64,000 nucleotides of DNA, taken from contig NZ_AP027291.1 of NCBI RefSeq assembly GCF_030295745.1, positions 4,278,001 through 4,342,000 on the forward strand. The letters run 5' to 3'. Position 1 is the stretch's first letter, and each line of letters begins with the position of its first letter. Positions 25,774-32,890 of this stretch are shown piece after piece. The notes beneath the pieces were generated by a model that saw only the letters and a list, made by a program, of their open reading frames with translations, had not been told where the DNA came from and searched no databases. Origin of the DNA: Mycolicibacterium sp. TUM20985. Lineage in GTDB: Bacteria > Actinomycetota > Actinomycetes > Mycobacteriales > Mycobacteriaceae. The translations under genes were made by a program, and so were the position numbers.

Positions 25774-26586
25774 ATGGTGGAGCAGGATGGCTTCGAGGGA
25801 CTCACCGTCGACGTTCGCGACGACGGTGTCGGTGTCGTCCTGTTCAACCGTTCCGAGAAGTTCAACGCGTTGACCGCTGCGACCCTCGGCATCCTCGCGC
25901 GGGCGCTTCGCACGCTCGGTGACCGGCAGGACTGCGGTGCCGTCGTGCTCTCCGGCGCGGGGGCGGCCTTCTGCGCCGGCATGGATCTGAACGATCCCGG
26001 ACTGGCCGAACCAGAACGCGACCCGGTGCAGCAGGCATACGGAGCGATGCGCGACGCGGTGACGTGCGTGCTGACGATGCGGGAGATCCCACAACCGGTG
26101 ATCGCCGCCGTCCGCGGTCCCGCAGTGGGTGGCGGCTTCGCCATTGCTGCGGCCGCCGACATCCGCATCTGTTCGCCCGATGTGGCGTTCATGGCGCCCT
26201 TCGTCAAACTCGGCATCTCGATCGGGGACATGGGGCTGTCGTGGTTGCTGCCCAGGCTGATCGGAGCGGGTGCGGCCGCGGAATTGTTCTACAACGGAGG
26301 GACGCTGGGCGCCGAAGAGAGCCTGCGGCTCGGGCTGGTCCAGCACGTCGTCGACGATCCACTGCAGGCCGCTGTCGAACTCGCCGCGAAGGTGGCGTCC
26401 CGGCCACGCCTCGCCGTGCAGATGTCCAAGGAACTCCTCAACGCCAGCATCGCCGCCGGCGGTCTGCGCGAGCACCTGGAGATGGAGATGCGCTCGCAGG
26501 TGATCGCGCTAATGACGCAGGATCATCGCGCGGCAGTGCGGGCATTCGGGTCGCGAACCAGGGACGACGCCAAGCCCGGCGGATAG
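25774..26586 (+). CDS. Crotonase-family protein (enoyl-CoA hydratase/isomerase-like, atypical active site)
   Basis: 270 residues. The crotonase fold is clear: GAAFCAGMDL (oxyanion hole) and RGPAVGGGFAIAAAADI. The two Glu of classical hydratases (in GGGCE and in QPE) are replaced: Ala in GGGFAIA and Phe in APFVKLG. An Asp in ISIGDMGLSWLLPRLIG sits where PaaG and some isomerases carry their catalytic Asp. Isomerase or another crotonase reaction is more likely than simple hydration. Last island gene; the ssrA terminator starts 29 bp further on. Confidence 0.88.
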   Translation: MVEQDGFEGLTVDVRDDGVGVVLFNRSEKFNALTAATLGILARALRTLGDRQDCGAVVLSGAGAAFCAGMDLNDPGLAEPERDPVQQAYGAMRDAVTCVLTMREIPQPVIAAVRGPAVGGGFAIAAAADIRICSPDVAFMAPFVKLGISIGDMGLSWLLPRLIGAGAAAELFYNGGTLGAEESLRLGLVQHVVDDPLQAAVELAAKVASRPRLAVQMSKELLNASIAAGGLREHLEMEMRSQVIALMTQDHRAAVRAFGSRTRDDAKPGG

Positions 26587-26615
26587 CTCCCGGGATGCAT
26601 GTCTTCGGTCAAACT

Positions 26616-26655
26616 AACAAAGCAGGCCAGGCCTTTCGGCCTGGCCTGCTTTGTT
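26616..26655 (-). terminator. ssrA terminator (18-bp perfect stem), island-borne copy
   Basis: AACAAAGCAGGCCAGGCC and its exact complement flank a GAAA loop (minus strand), directly after the tmRNA 3' end. It can also stop read-through from the convergent crotonase operon. Its sequence is unrelated to the terminator left at 1362-1400. Confidence 0.85.
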
Positions 26656-26674
26656 GTGGAGCTGCCGGGAATCG
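26656..26674. repeat. Right copy of the ssrA 3'-end direct repeat (putative attachment site)
   Basis: gtggagctgccgggaatcg, part of the acceptor stem and T-arm of the tRNA-like domain of ssrA; identical to 1405-1423. Confidence 0.75.
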
Positions 26675-27022
26675 AACCCGGGTCCTACGGCATTCCCTCG
26701 AGGCTTCTCCGTGCGCAGTTCGCTATGTCTCTACTTGGATCTCTCGGTCACGCGAACAAGCCAAGATGACGATCCCAGTCGCTGTTTGATGTCCCCGTAT
26801 GTCCCGCGACCGGACGTATGGGTTTGTCCCTCTTGATGACGCCAGGGTCCGGGTCGAGGGCTCTCCCGGTCTGACGGACACACCGTCGCTTAGGCAGCGA
26901 GGGCGTAGTCGCGCTGATTGGAATCGGCGCTTAATTGGTTGCAACGACGCTTACGGTGGTCATTTGCCTGCACCGGCACGCTTCCCTTGATTCGATGCGC
27001 GAAGTCGAAACCGTTCAGCCCC
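26657..27022 (-). ncRNA. ssrA: tmRNA (ssrA)
   Basis: The minus strand starts GGGGCTGAACGGTTTCGACT and ends GGTTCGATTCCCGGCAGCTCCA, the two halves of the tmRNA acceptor and T arms; the 3' CCA is not fully encoded. The resume codon GCC at 26926-26928 opens the tag ADSNQRDYALAA, which ends in TAA at 26890-26892; the ALAA end marks proteins for ClpXP-type proteolysis. tmRNA rescues stalled ribosomes with SmpB, encoded about 1 kb upstream on the same strand. Length (366 nt) fits mycobacterial ssrA. Confidence 0.97.
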
Positions 27023-27197
27023 TCGCACCCCTGCCGAACTTCAGCAGGAATACCGATCTTACTCATCGATCCGACAACGGCCAGTGAATAAGGGTCCCGG
27101 TCAGGTCACGTCGGCGAGATCAGGGGACGCGGACAGTCCCTCCGGGTGGTGTCAGACGCCGAGCGCAGGCCCGATCGTCGAAGGCGGCAAAACGCGA

Positions 27198-28049
27198 TCA
27201 ATGCATTCCCGCGGCGATGAAACCCACCGAGATCAGCGCCAACACCATGCCGACCACCTGCCAGCGCGTCACCCGCTCCTTGAGCACCACCAACGCGAGC
27301 CCGACCGTGGCCGCGGGATACAGCGAGATCAGGACGCTGGTCAGCGAGAGCATCGACGCGTGCAACGCGAGAAGCAACGCGACGTTGGAGACGGTGTCCA
27401 AGACCCCCGCCGCCAACGCCAGTTTGAGCGGCACTCCCGACGGCACGGTGAGCTGGCCCGAGACGGCGGCGATCCCAACGACCGTCAGGCTGGCCGTCAA
27501 CCGGGCGAACACCAGTGGCCACAACCCCGCCTCCACCGGCGCCTGATCGATGAGCACGAAGTTCAGGCCGAACGCGAGCCCAGCACCCAGCGTCAGCCAC
27601 GCCACCTTCGTGGTGAACCGGTGTGCGGTCAAATCCCCTTCACGCACTTGGCGGCTGACGAAGACCACCGCGATCAACGCGATCGCGATGCCCACGTACG
27701 CGAGAGCACTCGGCCGCTCCCCCAGCGTCACCCCGGCGATGACGGGGACACCTGCGACCAGGATGGCCGTCAACGGCGACACCATCGACATCGGCCCCGA
27801 CGCCAGCGCAGCGTAGAACCACCACACCCCGAACGCCTGGCTGAGGCCGCAGAGCCCGCCCCACACGATTGCGGGCGTCGACACGTGCCCGCCGACCACC
27901 AAGGACAGCATGGTGAGCAGCACCAACGCCACCGGATAGGACACCAGCACCACCCGCAGCGCGGCGACCCGTCGTGACGCCAGACCTCCGACGAAGTCGC
28001 TGACCCCGTAGCCGAGCCCGGAGATCAGGGCGAAGACGATTCCGATCAG
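27198..28049 (-). CDS. EamA/DMT-family transporter
   Basis: About 283 residues with ten hydrophobic segments in two EamA repeats (first GLGYGVSDFVGGLASRRVAAL, second starting near AWLTLGAGLAFGLNFV). Drug/metabolite transporter family; substrate unknown. No ATG or GTG is available before the first membrane helix. The best start is CTG 28049, whose CTGA overlaps the smpB stop in the manner of an ATGA junction. The reading frame stays open further upstream, but that part is out of frame with smpB. Confidence 0.8.
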   Translation of the reverse strand: MIGIVFALISGLGYGVSDFVGGLASRRVAALRVVLVSYPVALVLLTMLSLVVGGHVSTPAIVWGGLCGLSQAFGVWWFYAALASGPMSMVSPLTAILVAGVPVIAGVTLGERPSALAYVGIAIALIAVVFVSRQVREGDLTAHRFTTKVAWLTLGAGLAFGLNFVLIDQAPVEAGLWPLVFARLTASLTVVGIAAVSGQLTVPSGVPLKLALAAGVLDTVSNVALLLALHASMLSLTSVLISLYPAATVGLALVVLKERVTRWQVVGMVLALISVGFIAAGMH

Positions 28050-28546
28050 GTCATGCCCTTGGAGCGCCTGCCAAGCTCCCGGGTGACTTCGCGGTCGGCG
28101 TCGCGCTTGGCGATGTCCTGACGCTTGTCGTGCGCCTGCTTGCCGCGGGCCAGGGCGAGTTCCACCTTGACCTTGCCCTCGGTGAAGTACAGCGACAGCG
28201 GCACCAGCGAGAGGTTGCCGTCCTTGATCTTGCCGATCAGATTGTCGATCTGCGTGCGGTGCATCAACAGTTTTCGATTGCGCCGCGGCGCGTGATTCGT
28301 CCAGGAGCCGTGGTGATACTCGGGGATGTGGAGGTTGCGCAACCACACTTCGCCGTCGTCGACGGTCGCGAAAGAGTCCGCCAGCGACGCTTGACCCTCC
28401 CGCAAGCTCTTCACCTCGGTACCCATCAACGCCACCCCGGCCTCGAAGGTCTCCAGGATCGAATAGTTGTGGCGCGCCTTGCGATTGGTGGCCACGACCT
28501 GATTGTTGCGGTGCTTCTTGACGTCCGCAGCCGACTTCTTGACCAC
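28046..28546 (-). CDS. smpB: SsrA-binding protein SmpB
   Basis: 166 residues. It contains the SmpB core (NRKARHNYSILETFEAGVALMGTEVKSLREGQASLADSF is recognisable in pieces), NLHIPEYHHGSWTNHAPRRNRKLL, and the basic tail ending RRSKGMT. It binds tmRNA and places it in the stalled ribosome A site. GTG 28546 starts just before the ftsX stop region (stop 28551-28549), so the two are adjacent in one operon. Gene order smpB-ftsX-ftsE is the mycobacterial one. Confidence 0.97.
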   Translation of the reverse strand: MVKKSAADVKKHRNNQVVATNRKARHNYSILETFEAGVALMGTEVKSLREGQASLADSFATVDDGEVWLRNLHIPEYHHGSWTNHAPRRNRKLLMHRTQIDNLIGKIKDGNLSLVPLSLYFTEGKVKVELALARGKQAHDKRQDIAKRDADREVTRELGRRSKGMT

Positions 28547-28548
28547 CG

Positions 28549-29442
28549 CTAACGCCGTACGTACAGCCGCAGGGTGACGTACCCCGTGACGCCCGCCATG
28601 GCCACGCCGACGAACAGCAGGATCGGGGCGATGTACAAGATGTCGGCGTAGTCGATCCGGGCGATCAGATTCGCTTGGTAGAACTGGTTGAGCGCCTGCT
28701 CGAGGAACAGTGCCCGGACCACGATCAGGCCGAGGATCGAGATCACCACACCGATGAACGCCGCGAGCATGGCCTCGACGAGGAAGGGCAGCTGCGTGTA
28801 CCAGCGGCTGGCGCCGACGAGTCGCATGATGCCCACCTCCGTTCTTCGCGTGTACGCGGCGACCTGAACCATGTTCGCTATCAACAGGATCGCGCCGACC
28901 GCCTGTACCAGTGCCACCGCAAACGCCGCGGCACTCAACCCGTCGAGCACCGCGAAGAGCCGGTCGATCAGCTCCTTCTGGTTCAACACGTTCAAGACGC
29001 CGGGCTGTGCCTTCAGCGCTTCGTCGAAGTCCGTGTGCTGCTCGGGATTGTCGAGCTTCACCACGAATGATGCCGGGAACGCGTCCTTGCCCGCAACGTC
29101 TTTGTATTGGGGAAACTTCCTGATCGCGTCGTCGTAGGCGTCCTGCTGGTTCAGGAACCGGACCGACCGCACGTCGTCGCGGTCCTCGATCTGCTTGCGC
29201 AACGCCTTGCACTGATCCGCATCGCACGTCGGATCGTTCGCCGACACGTCGTTGGTCAAGAACACCTGACTCTCGACGCGATCCAGATAGATGGTGCGCG
29301 AACTGTCGGCGAGGCGGACCACGAGGAGCCCACCGCCGAAGAGGCCGATCGAGATCGCGGTCGTCAAGATCATGGCGACCGTCATGGTGACGTTGCGACG
29401 AAGTCCGGTGAGGACTTCGTTGACGAGAAAGCCGAAGCGCAC
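28549..29442 (-). CDS. ftsX: Cell division protein FtsX
   Basis: 297 residues: a short cytoplasmic N-terminus, one membrane helix (about 20-45), an extracellular domain with two Cys (TCDADQCKAL), then three C-terminal helices. With FtsE it forms an ABC-type complex that activates the peptidoglycan hydrolase RipC in mycobacteria. GTG 29442 directly follows the ftsE TAA. Confidence 0.97.
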   Translation of the reverse strand: MRFGFLVNEVLTGLRRNVTMTVAMILTTAISIGLFGGGLLVVRLADSSRTIYLDRVESQVFLTNDVSANDPTCDADQCKALRKQIEDRDDVRSVRFLNQQDAYDDAIRKFPQYKDVAGKDAFPASFVVKLDNPEQHTDFDEALKAQPGVLNVLNQKELIDRLFAVLDGLSAAAFAVALVQAVGAILLIANMVQVAAYTRRTEVGIMRLVGASRWYTQLPFLVEAMLAAFIGVVISILGLIVVRALFLEQALNQFYQANLIARIDYADILYIAPILLFVGVAMAGVTGYVTLRLYVRR

Positions 29443-30132
29443 TTAGCGGTCCATTCCGTAGACACCGCGCTGCTCGTCGCGAATCAAGCGACCGAGCTCG
29501 AGTTCGATGACACGCTGGCGCATCGAGTCGACGATGTGGTGATCGTGGGTGGCCATCAGCACCGTGGTTCCGGTGCGGTTGATCCGCTCGAGCAGATCCA
29601 TGATGTCCTTGCTGGTTTCCGGATCCAGGTTTCCGGTGGGTTCGTCGGCCAACAGCACCAGCGGCCGGTTCACGAAGGCACGAGCGATGGCGACGCGCTG
29701 CTGCTCGCCGCCGGAGAGTTCGGTGGGCAACCGGCTGGCCTTGCCCGACAGGCCCACCATCTCGAGGACGTCGGGCACGACCCGATTGATCACGTCCGAG
29801 CGCTTCCCGATGACCTCCAGCGCGAAGGCGACGTTCTCGAACACCGTCTTCTGCTGCAGCAGGCGGAAGTCCTGGAAGACACACCCGAGAACCTGCCGCA
29901 GGCCGGGGATGTGTCGGCTGGCCAGCTTGTTCACGTGGAACTTCGACACCTGGATGTCGCCGTGGGTGGGGGTGTCCTCAGCAAGCAGGAGCCGCATGAA
30001 CGTCGACTTGCCCGAACCGGACGGTCCGATGAGGAAGACGAACTCACCCTTCTCGATCTTGAGCGAGACATTGTCCAGAGCTGGCCGTGCCGAGGATTTG
30101 TACTGCTTGCTCACGTGGTCAAGGGTGATCAT
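29443..30132 (-). CDS. ftsE: Cell division ATP-binding protein FtsE
   Basis: 229 residues, the usual length. Walker A GPSGSGKST near 37-45, Q-loop FQDFRLL, signature LSGGEQQRVAIARA, Walker B LVLLADEPTGNLDP and H-loop THDHH. ATPase of the FtsEX complex at the septum. ATG 30132; the frame is open further upstream but that region belongs to the proline-rich protein gene on the same strand in a different frame. Confidence 0.97.
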   Translation of the reverse strand: MITLDHVSKQYKSSARPALDNVSLKIEKGEFVFLIGPSGSGKSTFMRLLLAEDTPTHGDIQVSKFHVNKLASRHIPGLRQVLGCVFQDFRLLQQKTVFENVAFALEVIGKRSDVINRVVPDVLEMVGLSGKASRLPTELSGGEQQRVAIARAFVNRPLVLLADEPTGNLDPETSKDIMDLLERINRTGTTVLMATHDHHIVDSMRQRVIELELGRLIRDEQRGVYGMDR

Positions 30133-30173
30133 CACGGCACGCCAGTGTAGCGGGGCCCAATGGGAGGTTCGGA

Positions 30174-30695
30174 CTACCCGGCCGGCAAGGGCGCAGGCGA
30201 CACCGGCCCGACACCCGGCACGGCGCCCGTCGTGGTGGTCACGGTGCCCGAGCGGTTCGGCAATGGCCAGGACGTCGAAGGCGCAGGCGTGATCGTGGTC
30301 CCCGACAATGGACCTGGACCGTCGGGGTCCACGACGGTCGTCGGCGGGGGGCCGGTGGTCGTCGTCGCGCTCGTCGTTTCCGACGGGCTCGTCGTCTCCG
30401 TCGGAGAGGTTTCCGTGGTGGTCATGGTCGTCGTCGGGGTGCTGTAGGTCGTCCTGGGCCGCGTCTCGACGTTGGTGCGGGGCACCCAGGTGTACTCCGG
30501 GTCCGGGACATAGCCGGGCGGTACAACTTGTGGCGCCTCCTGGACCGTCGGATCCGGTGGCGCCGGAGCGTAGGTCGAATGGAGCCACCAGGTGAAGCAG
30601 AACGCCACGATGAGAGCGAACGTCGACGTCCGTACCCGCCCGCCGGGCAGATACGCCGGCCAGTCGCGTCCTTCGCCGTCCCTCCGGAACTTCAT
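30174..30695 (-). CDS. Pro/Thr-rich single-pass membrane protein (Rv3103c-like)
   Basis: 173 residues. One membrane helix (about 24-42, TFALIVAFCFTWWLHSTY) follows a basic N-terminus; the rest is low complexity, rich in Pro, Thr and Ser, and should be extracellular. It occupies the position of the proline-rich membrane protein between ftsE and the mscS gene in M. tuberculosis. The start codon overlaps the mscS stop by 4 bp. Function unknown; a cell-wall-spanning or glycosylated stalk is possible. Confidence 0.8.
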   Translation of the reverse strand: MKFRRDGEGRDWPAYLPGGRVRTSTFALIVAFCFTWWLHSTYAPAPPDPTVQEAPQVVPPGYVPDPEYTWVPRTNVETRPRTTYSTPTTTMTTTETSPTETTSPSETTSATTTTGPPPTTVVDPDGPGPLSGTTITPAPSTSWPLPNRSGTVTTTTGAVPGVGPVSPAPLPAG

Positions 30696-31663
30696 CGGTC
30701 ATCCCCCTGGGCCTGCGGGTCCTCGGCGATCGCCGTTGTAGCGGACGGCGACAGCGCACCGATCGTCGGCGTGGCCTCCACCGGGCTGGCGATGCCCGCC
30801 CTGCGCAGGGCGGCGACGATGAGGACGCGGAGCTGTCGACCCACTTCGAACTGCTTGCCGGGCAGCGTGCGCGCGACCATCCGCAGGTTCACGGTGTCGA
30901 GTTCGATGCTCTCGACGCCCATCAGCTGCGGCTGGTCGAGCATGAGAGCCGCCATCTGCTTGTCGTCCATCGCGCTCTCAGTCACCTGGTGCAGCACGTC
31001 GTTGACCTTGTTCAGATCGGCTGTGGTGGGAACCGGGATGTCTACGACGGCGCGCGCCCAGTCCTTCGACTGGTTGACCGTCTTCACGATCTGCCCGTTG
31101 GGGATCGTGAAGACCTCGCCCTCGCTGGATCGCAACTTGGTCACGCGCAGCGTGACGTCCTCGACCGTGCCCTCGGCGGGCTGCGCGATACCGCTCACCG
31201 TCAGCGCCACGAGGTCACCGAAGCCGTACTGCTTCTCAGTGATGATGAAGAACCCCGACAGCAGGTCCTGCACGACGCGCTGGGCGCCGAAGCCCAGGGC
31301 CGCGCCGAGGACTGCAGCGGGCGCCACCAGGGAGCCGACCGGTATCGCGACGATGTCGGTGATCTCCACGAGGACCACGACGCACAGCAGGGCGATCGTG
31401 ACCCAGGAGATCACCGAGGCGACCGCTTGACGGTGCTTGGTGGCCTCCGATCGCACCAGCGCGTCGCTCTCGCGGAAGTCCGCATCGATGCGGCGGGTGA
31501 TCCTGCGCGCGGTCCACTGCACGAATCGCGCGGCCAGGATCGCAGCCAGGACCAGCATCACGATGCGGAGGCCGCGCGTGATGATCCATTCGCCGATGTC
31601 GCCGCGCCAAAAGTCGTGCCAACTGTCGGCCAATCCGATGGCCAAATACGTGTTAGTCGTCAT
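30692..31663 (-). CDS. Mechanosensitive ion channel, MscS family
   Basis: 323 residues. Three membrane helices are followed by the pore helix (VAPAAVLGAALGFGAQRVVQDLLSGFFI) and the MscS beta domain (GTVEDVTLRVTKLRSSEGEVFTIPNGQI). It releases solutes on hypo-osmotic shock. The 5' end overlaps the prfB 3' end by 11 bp in another frame. Rv3104c-type position in the operon. Confidence 0.92.
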   Translation of the reverse strand: MTTNTYLAIGLADSWHDFWRGDIGEWIITRGLRIVMLVLAAILAARFVQWTARRITRRIDADFRESDALVRSEATKHRQAVASVISWVTIALLCVVVLVEITDIVAIPVGSLVAPAAVLGAALGFGAQRVVQDLLSGFFIITEKQYGFGDLVALTVSGIAQPAEGTVEDVTLRVTKLRSSEGEVFTIPNGQIVKTVNQSKDWARAVVDIPVPTTADLNKVNDVLHQVTESAMDDKQMAALMLDQPQLMGVESIELDTVNLRMVARTLPGKQFEVGRQLRVLIVAALRRAGIASPVEATPTIGALSPSATTAIAEDPQAQGDDR

Positions 31664-32768
31664 CTTTCCTATTGCGCCAACGGATCCCCGCTTCGAGGAA
31701 TCCGTCGATGTCGCCGTCGAGTACTGCGGCCGGGTTGCCGACTTCGTAGTCGTTACGCAGGTCCTTGACCATCTGATACGGGTGCAGCACGTAGGAGCGC
31801 ATCTGGTTGCCCCACGAACTACCGCCGTCGCCCTTGAGGGCGTCCATTTCAGCGCGTTCTTCTAAACGCTTGCGTTCCAACAGTTTTGCCTGAAGGACTC
31901 GCATTGCCGAAACCTTGTTCTGCAACTGCGACTTCTCATTCTGGCAAGTTACGACGATACCGGTGGGGACGTGGGTGAGTCGAACCGCCGAGTCGGTGGT
32001 GTTGACCGACTGCCCGCCGGGCCCGCTGGATCGGTAGACGTCGACGCGGACGTCACCGTCGGGAATGTCGATGTGATCGGCGGTGTCCACGACGGGCAGC
32101 ACCTCCACGTCGGCGAAGGAGGTTTGACGCCGGCTCTGATTGTCGAACGGGCTGATCCGCACCAGGCGATGGGTGCCCTGCTCCACCGACAGGGTGCCGT
32201 AGGCATACGGCGCGTGCACCGCGAACGTCGCGCTCTTGATGCCCGCCTCTTCGGCGTAGGACGTATCGAACACCTCGACGCCGTAGTCGTGCTTCTCGGC
32301 CCAGCGGATGTACATCCGCATGAGCATCTCGGCCCAATCGGCGGCGTCGACGCCGCCCGCGCCCGACCGGATGGTGACGACGGCCTCGCGCGCGTCGTAC
32401 TCACCCGAGAGCAGGGTGCGGACCTCCAGGCCCTGGATGTCCTCGCGCAGCTTTGCCAGCTCGACGTCGGCGTCTTCGAAGGCCTCCGTACTGCTGGCGC
32501 CCTCTTCCTCGGAGGCGAGCTCGTACATGACCGGGAGGTCGTCGAGCCGCTGCCTCATTTCCTCGACCCGGCGCAACTCGCTCTGCGTATGCGACAGCTC
32601 GCTGGTGACCTTCTGAGCGCGCGTCTGGTCGTCCCACAGCTTGGGATCCGACGCGGCGTCCTCGAGGGTCTTGATGCGGTCGCGCAGGCCGTCGACATCG
32701 AGTACCCGCTCCACCGTCGTCAGAGTGGTGTCGAGCGCGGTGATGTCGTCTTGCCTGTCGGGATCCAC
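31653..32768 (-). CDS. prfB: Peptide chain release factor 2
   Basis: 371 residues. The stop-codon recognition tripeptide SPF is seen in RISPFDN, and the catalytic GGQ is at 251-253 (GPGGQSVNTTD). RF2 reads UGA and UAA. The frame is continuous from GTG 32768, so the programmed +1 frameshift found in many prfB genes is absent. First gene of the minus-strand prfB-mscS-...-smpB run, divergent from fprA. Confidence 0.97.
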   Translation of the reverse strand: MDPDRQDDITALDTTLTTVERVLDVDGLRDRIKTLEDAASDPKLWDDQTRAQKVTSELSHTQSELRRVEEMRQRLDDLPVMYELASEEEGASSTEAFEDADVELAKLREDIQGLEVRTLLSGEYDAREAVVTIRSGAGGVDAADWAEMLMRMYIRWAEKHDYGVEVFDTSYAEEAGIKSATFAVHAPYAYGTLSVEQGTHRLVRISPFDNQSRRQTSFADVEVLPVVDTADHIDIPDGDVRVDVYRSSGPGGQSVNTTDSAVRLTHVPTGIVVTCQNEKSQLQNKVSAMRVLQAKLLERKRLEERAEMDALKGDGGSSWGNQMRSYVLHPYQMVKDLRNDYEVGNPAAVLDGDIDGFLEAGIRWRNRKDDD

Positions 32769-32890
32769 GGGAGATCAGGGTACCGACCGTTGCGCCGGTC
32801 TAGCATCGGCTTGGTTACCAGACCGGCGATCACGCGACAGCCCCTTGCGGATCGGCGGGCGAATACGACTTGCCGTCGGAAGGTTCATGC

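Larger units (their letters stand above)
1405..26674. mobile_element. Putative genomic island integrated at the 3' end of ssrA (about 25 kb, catabolic genes)
   Basis: The block is bounded by 19-bp direct repeats of the tmRNA 3' end. The right copy is part of an intact ssrA; the left copy is a remnant followed by its own terminator. Between them lie an IS21 element and about 19 catabolic or regulatory genes, four of whose promoters share one palindrome, whereas the flanks are conserved mycobacterial genes. No integrase, excisionase or conjugation gene is visible, so the element may have lost its integrase. Extent and origin are inference from the repeats and content; base composition looks similar to the flanks by eye. 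Confidence 0.55.

Noticed and set aside
27084..27977. Plus-strand Gln/His/Arg-rich open frame
   Set aside because: Lies antisense to the EamA transporter; composition is what a reverse-complement frame of a membrane protein gives.
30174..30695. Thr/Pro codon runs as a DNA repeat or CRISPR-like array
   Set aside because: No regular unit length; the pattern is explained by a Pro/Thr-rich secreted tail.
31653..32768. Programmed frameshift in prfB
   Set aside because: The frame is continuous from the GTG start with no early in-frame UGA.
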